Part shown: in pieces, positions 32,337-42,868 of the stretch
Position numbering within the stretch: the stretch's first letter is position 1
Layout of the letters: every line of letters begins with the position of its first letter
Source of the DNA: Enterovibrio coralii
GTDB lineage: Bacteria; Pseudomonadota; Gammaproteobacteria; Enterobacterales; Vibrionaceae
Length of the DNA: 64,000 bases
Direction of reading: 5' to 3'
Assembly (NCBI RefSeq): GCF_001559595.1
Contig: NZ_LNTY01000055.1
Location: forward strand, 124,001 to 188,000
Program-made: the position numbers and the translations under genes
Notes under the pieces: generated by a model
Told to the model about the DNA's origin: nothing
What the model saw: the letters and a program-made list of their open reading frames with translations, nothing else
Database searches by the model: none

Positions 32337-33893
32337 TTAAACTGTCTCCGTTTTCAATGTTGCTTGTTCTTTGATTTGTGCGATGCGATCGGCGCGGTAG
32401 ATGCTGTTGATTACGTGCAGCAGTGCTTGTCCCGATGCTTCAATAATGTCGGTCGATACGCCCGTACCGTGGTACTTGCGACCTTTGTAGTTGGCGATGA
32501 TGTCTGCCTGACCCAAACCGTCTTCGCCTTCGCCTTTTGCGGTCAGGTCAAATTTGTCCAGCACGATGTCGTAGCCAGTGACGCGGTAAATCACTTGATA
32601 CAAGGCATCAACCGGGCCGTTACCGATGGCAGCATCGCTGATGGTCTCGTCGCCACACTGCAAGGTTACGCTGGTGGTCGCCATCACGCTGCCACTTTGT
32701 ACGCTCAGGTACTTCAACTTGTAGAAGTCATCTTCTTCTTGCAAGTTGTTGAAGAACATCAGTGCTTCCAAGTCGTAATCGAAGACTTGGCCTTTGCGGT
32801 CCGCCAATTTCAAGAAAGACTCGTACAGGGTATCCAAGTTGTAGTCAGACTCGCTGTAGCCCATGGTGTCCATGTGGCTTTTCACGGCTGCGCGGCCTGA
32901 ACGGCTGGTCAAATTCAGGGCTTTTTGACCCAAGCCAATCGACTCAGGTGTCATGATTTCATAGGTGTTTTTGTTTTTCAGCATGCCGTCTTGGTGAATA
33001 CCAGAACTGTGACTGAACGCATTGGTACCGACAATCGCCTTGTTTGACTGGATAGGCATATTACAAAGCTGGCTGACCATTTTGCTGGTGCGGCTGATTT
33101 CTTTGTGGTTGATGCCCGTATCCACACCCAGCAGCTCGCCGCGGGTTTTGATGATCATGGCAATTTCTTCCAGCGCACAGTTGCCCGCACGCTCACCGAT
33201 GCCGTTGATCGTGCCTTCAATCTGACGTGCACCTGCTTGAACCGCTGCAATGGAGTTGGCCACCGACATGCCCAAGTCATCGTGGCAGTGCACAGAGATG
33301 ATGGCTTTGTCGATGTTCGGTACGCGATTAAACAGGGTTTCGATAATGCCGCCGAACTCACCCGGTACGGTGTAGCCCACGGTATCTGGGATATTGACGG
33401 TCGTTGCACCCGCCTTGATGGCTTCTTCTACCATGCGGCAAAGGTTATCAATCGGTGTGCGGCCTGCGTCTTCACACGAGAATTCCACATCATCCGTATA
33501 GCGACGTGCGCGTTTAACGGCATTCACTCCCATCTCAACCACTTGGTCATAACTGCGGCGCAGTTTGTCTTGAACGTGGATGGTAGAGGTGGACAGGAAG
33601 GTGTGGATTCGGAAGGCTTCGGCAACTTTCAGAGATTCAGCAGCAACGTCGATGTCTTTATCGACCGCACGGGACAAGGCACAGATTCGGCTGTTTTTGA
33701 CCGTTTTTGCGATCGTTTGAACCGATTCAAAATCACCAGGGCTGGAGACAGGGAAACCCGCTTCAATCACATCTACACCCAAACGCTCGAGCGCGAGTGC
33801 AATCTGCAATTTTTCTTTAACCGTCAAGCTTGCAGACAGCGCTTGTTCGCCGTCACGTAATGTGGTGTCAAATATGATGACTCGGTCTTTCAT
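32337..33893 (-). CDS. leuA: 2-isopropylmalate synthase
   Basis: LeuA, 518 residues, commits 2-oxoisovalerate to leucine synthesis and is feedback-inhibited by leucine through its C-terminal domain. Start ATG 33893 ([17 protein letters not shown]) follows GAGGGAACGACC. An upstream in-frame start would add unrelated residues. The metal site HCHDDLG and the C-terminal regulatory domain (about residues 390-510) are present. First structural gene behind the leu attenuator. Confidence 0.96.
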   Translation of the reverse strand: MKDRVIIFDTTLRDGEQALSASLTVKEKLQIALALERLGVDVIEAGFPVSSPGDFESVQTIAKTVKNSRICALSRAVDKDIDVAAESLKVAEAFRIHTFLSTSTIHVQDKLRRSYDQVVEMGVNAVKRARRYTDDVEFSCEDAGRTPIDNLCRMVEEAIKAGATTVNIPDTVGYTVPGEFGGIIETLFNRVPNIDKAIISVHCHDDLGMSVANSIAAVQAGARQIEGTINGIGERAGNCALEEIAMIIKTRGELLGVDTGINHKEISRTSKMVSQLCNMPIQSNKAIVGTNAFSHSSGIHQDGMLKNKNTYEIMTPESIGLGQKALNLTSRSGRAAVKSHMDTMGYSESDYNLDTLYESFLKLADRKGQVFDYDLEALMFFNNLQEEDDFYKLKYLSVQSGSVMATTSVTLQCGDETISDAAIGNGPVDALYQVIYRVTGYDIVLDKFDLTAKGEGEDGLGQADIIANYKGRKYHGTGVSTDIIEASGQALLHVINSIYRADRIAQIKEQATLKTETV

Positions 33894-33993
33894 GGTCGTT
33901 CCCTCTGTTGCCGTTGAGTACCAATGTCGCAAACAGTTTTTAACTACTTACTGAGATTGATATGAGTAATCCGCACTGCTGGCAGGTCATACG

Positions 33994-34023
33994 AAAAAAC
34001 CCGCGCTTCTGCGCGGGTTTTTA
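33994..34023 (-). terminator. leu operon attenuator terminator
   Basis: On the minus strand AAACCCGCGC, an AGAA loop and GCGCGGGTTT form a stem of about 10 bp followed by a T run. It lies about 100 bases before leuA and 34 bases after the leader peptide stop. Its 5' arm ACCCGCGC is also complementary to GCGCGGGT at the end of the leader peptide gene, the usual attenuation switch. Confidence 0.9.
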
Positions 34024-34056
34024 AAAGTCTTTTGGATGTTATTTTCTGTCCATGAC

Positions 34057-34116
34057 CTACCCGCGCGAATTGTTCACGAGAAGTAGAAGGTCTAGGAGGA
34101 AAATACGCATCATCAT
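34057..34116 (-). CDS. leuL: leu leader peptide
   Basis: A 19-codon gene too short for standard calling: MMMRIFLLDLLLLVNNSRG, with six Leu among residues 7-13, then a TAG stop. Three tandem ATG codons allow more than one start. The final codons (TCG CGC GGG TAG) carry the segment that can pair with the 5' arm of the terminator. A ribosome stalled at the Leu run would leave that segment free and prevent termination. A ribosome reaching the stop would cover it and allow termination. Function follows from position and composition. Confidence 0.9.
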   Translation of the reverse strand: MMMRIFLLDLLLLVNNSRG

Positions 34117-34357
34117 TTGTTACAGAATCCTTTAATGGTCTGCACAAATGAATACCAAACCGTTCACTAAAACGTCAACATCAAAATAGAAAATAACAAG
34201 AATGCATTATTCAAAATGTTAACTTTGGTGAAAAACACCAAAAAATGACTGTGCTACTGGTTTTATTCTCTGCTTGATTTTGGCGTTCGGAAATTCATCA
34301 CAAAACGGGGTATTGTGGAATTAAAGTTTGAGAAATGTGGCAGTTAGCCGCGTACTA

Positions 34358-34380
34358 TTAATTCATCAGTGATGAATTAA
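34358..34380. promoter_or_regulatory. palindromic operator before the tetR-RND operon
   Basis: TTAATTCATC-AGT-GATGAATTAA is a perfect 10-bp inverted repeat with a 3-base centre. It overlaps the end of a possible -10 hexamer TACTAT (34353-34358) and stops eight bases before the tetR ATG. That is the position and size expected for a TetR-family autorepressor operator. Confidence 0.75.
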
Positions 34381-34388
34381 GGTGCAAC

Positions 34389-35032
34389 ATGACCAAGCGA
34401 CCAGGACGTCCGACAGGTGCTTCCCGAGCCAGAGAAGCCCTCATTGAAGAGGCGACACGCTATTTTCTCTCCAAACCTTACGACAAAGTATCCACGCGGA
34501 AGATAGCCGAAAGCGCAGGTGTGGATGTGGCTCTTATCCGCTACTACTTTGGCAACAAAGCGGGATTGTTCGAGGCCACGGTCAGAGAAAATGCGGCACC
34601 AACCATCGCCAAACTTCGACAAGCCATTCAAGACGGAAAGGTCGAGACGTTGAACGATGCGGTGGAAGCTTCTATCGGGTGATGTCGTCTGGGCCTAATC
34701 TGCCGTCTCTCATCTTTCGTAGCATGATGTTGGATGGGCAAGATCAGCAGCGTTTGGCGGTCGAAAAACTCTTTCATGACATCATCCTGCCGGTGCAACA
34801 GATGCTGTTTACTCGCTTACAGGAAAAGGGTGTGTTGCGTGAAAACATCGATCCTGAGCTTGCTAGACTGAGCTTTTTTAGCCTGATGGTATTGCCGTTT
34901 ATCATGCCAAAAGGCATGGCTGAGCTTCAGGGCATATCCTTTAGTGAGGAGTACTTACTCAAACTTGCGCAGCACAACGCTTCACTGCTTCAAACCGGGA
35001 TCTTTAACGTTCAGGGAGAACACACACGATGA
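34389..35032 (+). CDS. TetR-family regulator, frame broken
   Basis: A TetR-type repressor of about 214 residues. The N-terminal helix-turn-helix is clear (SRAREALIEEATRYFL ... STRKIAESAGVDVALIRYYFGNKAGLF, residues about 12-60). The frame shifts by one lost base near 34675 (ATCGGGTGATG). The ligand-binding half continues as MSSGPNLPSLIFRSMMLDG and ends at 35032, overlapping the next gene by four bases. It likely represses itself and the following efflux genes through the palindrome just upstream. Confidence 0.87.
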
Positions 35033-36359
35033 CGCTAAAAAGAAAGCTCCTGTTCTTTCCTGTGCTGGCGATTGGCATTGCCGTTCTGGTGATGGCCGTT
35101 AAAACCCGCCCTGATATTCCGGTGAAACCGTCTTTATCAAAATCGCGTGCTGTTGATGTGATGACCTTGCAGCAACAAGCCATTTCACCGCAAGTGACAG
35201 GCTTTGGGCGTGTCACGCCTAAGCTGATTTGGCAAGCCATCGCAGAAGTGAACGGCAAGGTCATCTATCGCCATCCAGACTTAGCCAAAGGGCAGCTTCT
35301 TGAAGCGGGTACTGTGCTGCTAAAAATTGACCCGACGGATTATCAAATCGCAGTAGCCCAAGCGGAAGTAGACGTGAACGCCAAGCAGGCGCGGCTCGCC
35401 AAGCTCAATTTAGATGAGAAAAACCTAAAATCGACCTTGGCCATTGAGAAGCGAAGGCTGGCACTGAGCAAAGATGAGCTCGCCCGAAAAACCAACCTGC
35501 AACAAAGGGGCTTAACCTCGCAGTCTGAACTTGATGCGGAGCAGCAGTCCTTTTTGTCCCAACAGACGCGGGTTCAGGATCTCGATGCGCAGCTCAATGT
35601 ATTGCCTGACGAAAAGAAAATCACCCAAGCAGAGCTAGCGGCGAGTGAACTGGCTCTCCAGCAAGCTCAAAGAAACCTAGAAAAAACAGAGATTACCTTG
35701 CCTATCGACAGCCGCATCGCGGAAGTGAATATCGAACAGGATCAGGTGGTCACACCGCAACAAGTCATGCTGGTTTCTCACGGGTTGGATGATGTGGAGG
35801 TGGATGCGCAGGTGTCCATTCACGACATGCAGACCTTGATTGATAGCCTTGAGAAAAAAGGCGTGTCGAACAATCCGCCACTCCATGCGCTCACCGCACA
35901 CGTCACGCTTTCAAGTGGTTCGTTCCAAGGTGATTGGAAAGCCAAGGTGGCGCGCCTTAGCGACACGGTAAACCTAAACCAAGCCACAGTAGGGTGATTT
36001 TAGAAATTCCGCTCAACGGCACCGCTGTAAATACAGATTCTCTTTTGCCGCCGCTGGTCAATGGCATGTTTGTGAAGGCCACCATAGAAGGACAGCCGCA
36101 AGCGCATTGGGTGATCCCGGAGCAAGCCTTACGTGGTGACAAGGTTTATCTGATGGAAGACGGTGTGCTAAACGTTGTGCCAGTGAGTGTTTTGTTCAGA
36201 AAAGAGGGACTGGTTGCGATTGATGGGCCATTGAGGGCAGGACAGACCTTGGTTTTGAACGACATTCTCCCAGCTGTGCCGGGTATGGCATTGCGCGCCG
36301 TTACCATGGATGGCATTGCGGTAAATATCGCGGATGAGGCGAAAGGGGATGCATCATGA
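35029..36359 (+). CDS. RND efflux periplasmic adaptor (HlyD/MFP), frame broken
   Basis: The membrane fusion protein of an RND pump. An N-terminal membrane anchor (KLLFFPVLAIGIAVLVMAV), lipoyl half-motifs (about residues 75-105), a long alpha-helical hairpin with coiled-coil character (about 105-215) and beta-barrel domains follow. The frame breaks at 35990: AGGGTGATT should be AGGGGTGATT, joining NQATVG to VILEIPLNG. The restored protein has about 443 residues. It overlaps tetR and the RND gene by four bases each, so the three genes are translationally coupled. Confidence 0.88.
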
Positions 36360-39300
36360 TCCGCTTTTTTGCTCGGCACCCAACCGCCGCTAACCTTTTA
36401 ATGCTGACTCTGATTTTGCTGGGGTTGACGGCATTGCCACAATTAAAGCGTGAAACCTTTCCTGAATTTGCGCCGCCTTACATTCTCGCCAGCGTTGCCT
36501 ATCCGGGGGCAAGCCCTGAGCAGGTGGAGCAGAACATTTGTCTGTTGATGGAAGAAGCCATTGATGGGCTTTCCAACATCGAAGAAACCCGCTGTGAGGC
36601 GCTGGAAGGAGCGGCATCACTGGTGGTGAAGCTCACGCCTAATGCGGATATCTCCCGCATGCTGGTGGACATTCAAACGCAAATCAACGCCATCAACAAC
36701 TTCCCCAGTGATATCGAACCGCCAGTTGTCAGAGAGCTCGACTGGAATGAACCGGTTGTTGATGTCGCTATCGCTGCGGACACTGATTGGGTGGGGCTGA
36801 AAGCGTATGCAGAAGATCTCAAACAGACCTTAAAGCATGACTACGACGTGCCGCTGGTCACTGTGGCGGGTTTCTCTGATAAACAAATTCGCATCGAAGT
36901 GCGCGAGAGTGCGCTGCGTCAGCTTGGTTTGAGCATCGCTGATATCGCGGCAGAAGTGACGGCGCAGAACATCAACTTGCCCAGCGGTAATGTGGAGCTG
37001 GCAGACAAAAGCTTATTGATCCGTTTCGATGAAAGGCGCATTGGTGCAGACACCTTAGGACGTATCGTCGTGGCGGCGGACTCAGATGGAGGTGTGGTCA
37101 GGTTGCAAGACATCGCAACGCTGACCGAACGCTTTGAGCTTGATGAACAAAAAGTGTGGTTTGATGGTAAGCCGTCCGCCATTCTCAAGATCAGCAAAAA
37201 CAAAGCGGACGATGCGTTGCGCATCAAAGATCGCGTCTCTGAATTTGTCGCCGATCAGCAGCTCATTGCACCCACTGGCGTGTCACTGAACCTTACCAAT
37301 GACTTCTCCTCACTGCTTTGGGACCGTCTCACCATGATGACGCGCAATGCGTGGCAAGGGGTGATCTTGGTGTTCGGCGTGATGTGGATGTTCTTCTCGC
37401 TGCGATACTCCTTTTGGGTCGCAGCGGGGTTGCCTGTTGCTTTCCTTGGCAGTTTCTTCTTGATGGCGCAGCTTGGACTTTCCATCAACATCATGTCTTT
37501 GGTGGCGTTGTTGATGGCCATCGGGATCATGATGGATGATGCCATCGTGATTTCAGAATCCATAGCTTCGCACATCGACAGGGGACAAAAGCTTGAAGAT
37601 GCCGTGGTCAATGGCGTCAAAAAAGTGCTGCCTGGCGTAGTGTCTTCGTATCTCACCACAGTGTGTATTTTCGGTAGCCTGATTTTCTTGCAAGGTGAAA
37701 TGGGCGCGGTATTGCGTGTCGTGCCCATGGTGTTGATTCTGGTGCTGACGCTTAGTTTGATTGAAGCCTTTCTGATCCTGCCACATCACTTGCAACATTC
37801 ACTTTCCAAAGCAGGGAAACCTAAGCCCGATCTGGCATTCAAGCGGGCATTCCTTGAGAAGTTCGAAGCCTTTCGACAAGGGAAATTGGCAGAGCTTGTT
37901 ACTAAAGCGGTGGCGTGGCGCTATGCCTTTGTCGGCGGTGTGCTCGCGATGCTACTGATTTCGGTGTCTTTGCTGGTGTCAGGCTCGGTGCGTTTTGTGG
38001 GTTTTCCAGAGCTGGATGGTGACATCGCTGAAGCAAGGGTGATTTTGCCGCCAGGGTCATCGCTAGCACAAACCGAACAGGTGGTGGAGGCACTGGTGGC
38101 TTCAGCCAATCGAATCGGGGCGCGCTGGAGTGAGGAGAAAGAAGGTGGTGAGCCACTTATCGAGCACATGACGGAGCAATTCAATTTCAACGCTGATGCT
38201 GATGAAAGTGGTCAGCACATTGCAACCGTGAGGCTGGATTTGCGCAGTGCGGAAGAACGCACAACCTTGATTGATGACTTTATCGCTGAATGGGAAAAAG
38301 AAACGGGTGTGCTGACAAATCCTGTTTCGCTGGTGTTTAAACAACCTGCCATGGGGCCAGGGGGCAGAGACTTTGATATTCGCCTCCAGCACGATGATTT
38401 GGATGAGCTGAAAGAGGCGTCGGTCGCGATTCAACAGTTTATCGGTCAATTCCAAGGGGTTTCTGGGGTGCTCGATGACATGCGTCCCGGCAAAGAAGAA
38501 GTGAAAGTCACGCTGCGCCCTGGGGCAGAAGCGTTCGGCATCAATGGCCAGATGATTGCGCGTCAGCTTCGTGCCGCTTACTTCGGCCAAACCGCCGATG
38601 AAATTCAGGTAGGGCCAGAGAGCATTGAAATTGATGTGAGATTGGACAATGCCGACGCGGCGAGTCTGCAAAGCTTTGCCAACTTTCCGATAGTCATGCC
38701 TGATGGCAGCCAAGTGCCGCTTTCTACTGTTGCAGAGCTTAACTACCAACGAAATTTTGTCCGTATTCAGCGCATTGATGGCCTGAGAACCTTGAGCGTG
38801 TATGGCGATGTAGTACAAAGCCAAGTCAGTATCGGGGATGTGTTGCTACAGCTTCGCCAAGATGTGGTGCCTGATCTTAACGCGCAATACCCGGGACTGC
38901 GGGTTTTGTTTGAAGGGCAGAGCCGCGATTCTGCTGAAACCGGACGCTCAATGGGCGTGGGCTTTGCGCTGGGGCTGTTTGGGATCTTCGTGATTCTGAG
39001 TTACCAATTCCGCAGTTATCTCGAACCTTTCGTGGTGTTGATTGCGATTCCGCTTGCCTTGATAGGTGTAATCTGGGGACATTGGCTGTTGGGGCATCCC
39101 CTGAGTATGCCAAGCATCATGGGCTTTGTGTCATTGGCGGGCGTTGTGGTGAACGATTCCATCTTGCTGGTGCAATACATTCGCCACCACCTCGATGAAG
39201 GGGAAGATGTTTACAGCGCGGTAGTGAGTGCCAGTCAGGAGCGTTTTCGCGCTGTCTTTCTTACGTCGCTGACAACGGCTGCAGGTTTATTGCCCTTGTT

Positions 39301-39463
39301 GCTCGAAACCAGTTTGCAGGCTCAGGTGGTGAAACCGCTGGTGATTTCCATCGTGTTTGGCATTTTCACCTCGACACTGCTGGTGCTATTTATGATCCCC
39401 GCGGCTTATGCCATTTTGGCCGACTTTGGTAAGGTAAAACGTCACGAAGTATTAACGGTTTAA
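36356..39463 (+). CDS. RND-family efflux transporter, inner-membrane pump
   Basis: A proton-driven RND pump of 1035 residues, the full family length, with 12 predicted membrane helices and two large periplasmic loops. The start MIRFFARHPTAANLLMLTLILLG and the proton-relay aspartates in MAIGIMMDDAIVISE (helix 4, about residue 395) are typical. The C-terminal half mirrors the first (GFVSLAGVVVNDSILLVQY). Substrate cannot be inferred. It could be drugs, bile salts or fatty acids. The frame is intact, unlike its neighbours. No outer-membrane channel gene is adjacent, so it presumably uses a shared TolC. Confidence 0.94.
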   Translation: MIRFFARHPTAANLLMLTLILLGLTALPQLKRETFPEFAPPYILASVAYPGASPEQVEQNICLLMEEAIDGLSNIEETRCEALEGAASLVVKLTPNADISRMLVDIQTQINAINNFPSDIEPPVVRELDWNEPVVDVAIAADTDWVGLKAYAEDLKQTLKHDYDVPLVTVAGFSDKQIRIEVRESALRQLGLSIADIAAEVTAQNINLPSGNVELADKSLLIRFDERRIGADTLGRIVVAADSDGGVVRLQDIATLTERFELDEQKVWFDGKPSAILKISKNKADDALRIKDRVSEFVADQQLIAPTGVSLNLTNDFSSLLWDRLTMMTRNAWQGVILVFGVMWMFFSLRYSFWVAAGLPVAFLGSFFLMAQLGLSINIMSLVALLMAIGIMMDDAIVISESIASHIDRGQKLEDAVVNGVKKVLPGVVSSYLTTVCIFGSLIFLQGEMGAVLRVVPMVLILVLTLSLIEAFLILPHHLQHSLSKAGKPKPDLAFKRAFLEKFEAFRQGKLAELVTKAVAWRYAFVGGVLAMLLISVSLLVSGSVRFVGFPELDGDIAEARVILPPGSSLAQTEQVVEALVASANRIGARWSEEKEGGEPLIEHMTEQFNFNADADESGQHIATVRLDLRSAEERTTLIDDFIAEWEKETGVLTNPVSLVFKQPAMGPGGRDFDIRLQHDDLDELKEASVAIQQFIGQFQGVSGVLDDMRPGKEEVKVTLRPGAEAFGINGQMIARQLRAAYFGQTADEIQVGPESIEIDVRLDNADAASLQSFANFPIVMPDGSQVPLSTVAELNYQRNFVRIQRIDGLRTLSVYGDVVQSQVSIGDVLLQLRQDVVPDLNAQYPGLRVLFEGQSRDSAETGRSMGVGFALGLFGIFVILSYQFRSYLEPFVVLIAIPLALIGVIWGHWLLGHPLSMPSIMGFVSLAGVVVNDSILLVQYIRHHLDEGEDVYSAVVSASQERFRAVFLTSLTTAAGLLPLLLETSLQAQVVKPLVISIVFGIFTSTLLVLFMIPAAYAILADFGKVKRHEVLTV

Positions 39464-39574
39464 AAGGTACAAGATTGCAGTAGAAAACTTCATCAATACG
39501 TCTGCAAAGCGTCACGGATTTGTCATTCGTCCCTCCTAAGCTGATGTTGAATCATCGACAAATGGGGTGGATGA

Positions 39575-40081
39575 ATGCGAAGTCTCGTTGCTATTCAAAG
39601 GGTCGACCATGCGTTTTCGTCCCTTTGCTTAAGTCATAGATTTAGTGCCGATATTGCGCGCGTTTTTCGTTGGGTGTCGAGAAGCGGTGACGGTCACCTT
39701 TACGCCGCAATCGGTGTGCTTTTGGCAATCAGTGATGGCCTGCATGGGCTGTCTTTCTTGCTATGCGGTCTGGTGGCGTTTGCCATTGAAGTGCCGCTTT
39801 ATATGTCGCTCAAGCGCCTGTTTCGTCGCGCTCGGCCTCAGCACTTACCCTCTTTCATTACACCTTCTGATCTTTACAGCATGCCCTCGGGCCATACGGC
39901 AGCCGCCTTTGTCATGGCTGCGTTGCTGAGCCATTTCTATCCCGATTTCAATCACGTGTATTGGACGTGGGCAGCAGCCATTGGCCTGTCTCGTGTCTTG
40001 CTGGGTGTCCACTTTATTTCTGATGTTTTAGTCGGTGCGCTGCTGGGGCTTGGCTGTGCGGCGCTTGCATTGACCTTCTGA
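39575..40081 (+). CDS. PAP2-family membrane phosphatase
   Basis: A 168-residue integral membrane protein with the three PAP2 (type 2 phosphatidic acid phosphatase) motifs: KRLFRRARP (KxxxxxxRP), SMPSGHTAA (PSGH) and SRVLLGVHFISDV (SRxxxxxHxxxD). Several hydrophobic helices flank them. Substrates in the family include phosphatidate, undecaprenyl and phosphatidylglycerol phosphates. Which one applies here cannot be read from sequence. It lies 47 bases upstream of the glycosyltransferase gene and may be co-transcribed. Confidence 0.9.
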   Translation: MRSLVAIQRVDHAFSSLCLSHRFSADIARVFRWVSRSGDGHLYAAIGVLLAISDGLHGLSFLLCGLVAFAIEVPLYMSLKRLFRRARPQHLPSFITPSDLYSMPSGHTAAAFVMAALLSHFYPDFNHVYWTWAAAIGLSRVLLGVHFISDVLVGALLGLGCAALALTF

Positions 40082-40128
40082 ACGGATTGCCTTTGGCAAG
40101 GTGCGTTCGACGAACCGTGAGAGCCTGA

Positions 40129-41255
40129 ATGAAAATACTTTATGGTGTGCAGGGAACGGGAAATGGTCACATCTCCCGAGCAAGAGCGATGGCAGAAGCG
40201 TTTGCTGGCCATGATGATGTTGAGGTGCAGTACCTGTTCTCTGGCAGAGAGGAAAGTGCGTATTTCGACATGGCCGTTTTTGGCAACTATCAATGCCGCA
40301 AAGGATTAACCTTCGTCAGCCATGCTGGCAAAGTCGATGTGGTGAAAACCGCCCAACAAAATGACCTGTGGCAGTTTTTCAAAGATGTAAAGGCATTGGA
40401 TGTGCGCGACTATGACTTGGTCATTTCAGATTTCGAACCTGTTTCTGCGCATGCCGCCAAGCGACATGGAATTCCGTCGCTTTCAATCAGTCACCAATCT
40501 GCGTTTACGTTTGATGTGCCCAAACGCGGTCAAGGGCTGCTGGATAAGTTCATCATGCGCCACTTCGCGCCCACGGACGTCAAAATCGGCCTGCATTGGT
40601 ATCACTTCAACCAACCCATTCTGCCGCCGATTGTCGATTTAACGGATAAAGCCGCGAGCCGAGGCAAGACGGTTTTGACGTATTTGCCGTTTGAGCGATT
40701 AGACGATGTGATTGAGGTGCTAAATCACTTCTCGCGTCGTTTTTGTGCTTTCATCCTGATTGCACCTTGCCGATACAACATAAGAATGTCGCAGTGCGGC
40801 CGCTTAGTAAGGCTGAATTCCACCAAGCACTGCAAGAATGCGGGGGCGTGATTGCTAACGGCGGGTTTGAACTGCCATCGGAAGCCCTTTCTCTTGGCAA
40901 AAAGCTCTTGTTGAAACCGCTAAATGGGCAGTTTGAGCAGCAAAGTAATGTCGCGACGCTCGACATGCTGGGACTGGCATCGGTGATGGACACGCTAGAT
41001 AAGGGCGCCATTGGGGAATGGCTGGATCAGGCGGAGAGCCATCGCGTTGTGTATCCTGAAGTGGCGACCGCCTTAGCTGATTGGCTGGCGCAAGGCGACT
41101 TATCGACCTTACCCGCACTTCGGGATGCGTTATGGTCTCAAGTCAGCTTTCCTGATCATGTGACCGACCTACTGTCAGATTTTTGGCCAAGCCAAAGCCG
41201 AAAACGTGCCATGTTCAGCATGCGCCTATCTTATGAGATCAATATAAAAACCTAA
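40129..41255 (+). CDS. MJ1255/VC2487-family glycosyltransferase, frame broken
   Basis: A GT-B-like glycosyltransferase of about 375 residues. The N-terminal MKILYGVQGTGNGHISRARAMAEAF and the C-terminal ECGGVIANGGFELPSEALSLGKKLLLKPLNGQFEQQSNV are family hallmarks, the second being the sugar-nucleotide site. The frame breaks at a T run near 40741. Six T instead of five would join VLNHFSRRFL to CFHPDCTLPIQHKNV. It neighbours a PAP2 phosphatase and leuO, as VC2487 does in V. cholerae as I recall. Acceptor and donor unknown. Confidence 0.85.
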
Positions 41256-41624
41256 CTCATTGATTTTGTGAATGCTTTATTGATAAGTTTGTCGATGGCT
41301 GTTTTTATAGCTAACTGCATGAAAATACGTAGATAATCTTGCCTCTATTTAGGTTTTTAACCTTTTAAAGGGACAAGTTTTTATAACAATTTACTGGGGT
41401 CATATCACGCCGCCATGTTACTAAGTTCTTGGTCTGGTTACCTTGTGTTCAGTTTTCTTCGTTACACTGGGCCCGACTTGAACGAACGTTTGACGTACAC
41501 ATGGCTGTATGGAATGTGACTCTTTGCCTCTGCTCTTTTGTTTATATTCTTCTTTAGAGGCTGGAAGCATACCTGCGGAACGAAATGACGTTTTACAAAA
41601 TCACTCTCCCGCCAAGGTTTAGGT
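41256..41624. other. leuO upstream region
   Basis: About 370 AT-rich bases before leuO with no supportable gene. The length fits a heavily regulated promoter (H-NS, LeuO and ToxR act on leuO in relatives), but I cannot point to specific sites. Confidence 0.5.
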
Positions 41625-42572
41625 ATGACACAGAAAGAATCGGTTCAAAATTTGGACGACCGCACCGATTTGACGCTAAGAAGCGTCGATCTTAATCTGA
41701 TCACTGTTTTTGATGCAGTAATGCAAGAACAAAACATTACACGTGCAGCGCAAAGTCTGGGAATGTCGCAACCTGCGGTCAGTAATGCTGTGTCTCGCTT
41801 GAAAGTGATGTTCAATGACGAGTTGTTCGTACGTAACGGCCGTGGCATCAAGCCAACGCAGCGCGCTCGTCAGCTTTTCGGCCCAATTCGTCAGGCTATC
41901 CAGCTGATTAAGAATGAATTGCCGACCTCCGTCTTTGTACCGGAAACCAGCACGCGTACCTTCAGACTGGCAATTTGCAGCCCATCTGACATGCGTTTTG
42001 CTCCTCAAATTCTCAACACCATCAACCAACTTGCACCGAACGTAAAAGTGCAGGTAGAAACCGAGTTTAATCGCGACATCGCTAACAAGCTTCGTTACCA
42101 AGAAGTCGACTTCGTGGTGGATTACCTTCACTTTGGTGAAAGCGGCTTCTGCAGCACGGAAATGTTCAACGACGAACTGGTGGTTGTGGCTAACAAAAAT
42201 CACCCAAGACTGGGTGAGGCCATCTCTTCGAAAGAGCTGGTTAATGAAGCACATGCAGTATTGAAGCGTAATGGTGAGATGCAAGGTTATGCCGAAGTGC
42301 TGTACCGCGACGGTCGTTACCGCGAAGCCTACCAAGGCGTTAGCCTGAGCAACATTCTTTACGTGGTGAGCCAGTCTGAGCTGATTGCTGTGGCTCCTCG
42401 CTGGATGGTTGAAGGCGGTCAATACCGCGATAACCTCAAAACCTTGCCACTGCCAAACGACAATAACCGTATTAGCGGCTATCTGAGCTGGCACGCGTCG
42501 GCTGAAAAAGACAAAGGTCACCTCTGGATGCGTGATCAACTGTTGTCCATTTGTGGCAACTCATTGGTGTAA
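41625..42572 (+). CDS. leuO: LysR-type regulator LeuO
   Basis: LeuO, 315 residues, a global LysR-type regulator and H-NS antagonist. The N-terminal helix-turn-helix (LRSVDLNLITVFDAVMQEQNITRAAQSLGMSQPAVSNAVSRLK) matches LeuO closely, and the LysR substrate domain follows from about residue 105. It stands between the leu operon side and ilvIH, the conserved LeuO neighbourhood, and a terminator follows. In Vibrio LeuO is tied to ToxR and stress signalling, which is family knowledge. Confidence 0.93.
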   Translation: MTQKESVQNLDDRTDLTLRSVDLNLITVFDAVMQEQNITRAAQSLGMSQPAVSNAVSRLKVMFNDELFVRNGRGIKPTQRARQLFGPIRQAIQLIKNELPTSVFVPETSTRTFRLAICSPSDMRFAPQILNTINQLAPNVKVQVETEFNRDIANKLRYQEVDFVVDYLHFGESGFCSTEMFNDELVVVANKNHPRLGEAISSKELVNEAHAVLKRNGEMQGYAEVLYRDGRYREAYQGVSLSNILYVVSQSELIAVAPRWMVEGGQYRDNLKTLPLPNDNNRISGYLSWHASAEKDKGHLWMRDQLLSICGNSLV

Positions 42573-42591
42573 ATGTCACCAAAATGTGTTC

Positions 42592-42616
42592 AAAGCCAGC
42601 GCAAGCTGGCTTTTTT
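42592..42616 (+). terminator. terminator after leuO
   Basis: AAAGCCAGC/GCTGGCTTT (42592-42600, 42605-42613) with a GCAA tetraloop is followed by TTTTG. Confidence 0.9.
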
Positions 42617-42868
42617 GTCGCTGCTGAAAATCCAGATACAGTCTGTTACAACTTAATTTACCATTGAGAGAACAGGTGTACTCTGAAATGAACGCTGTTC
42701 GTTATTTTTTCTGTCTACAATTCCACCGATCTGCCGTGGCTTTTTCTTGTAATTAACTGGTGAGTCATTACACTGCGTGCATGCTTTTAGCGTACATGTG
42801 TTCGCTAATTTTTTGAAAGCCCCATGAGCTGTTTTCCAACGGGGCGAAATGTGCTGAGAGAGAATTGA

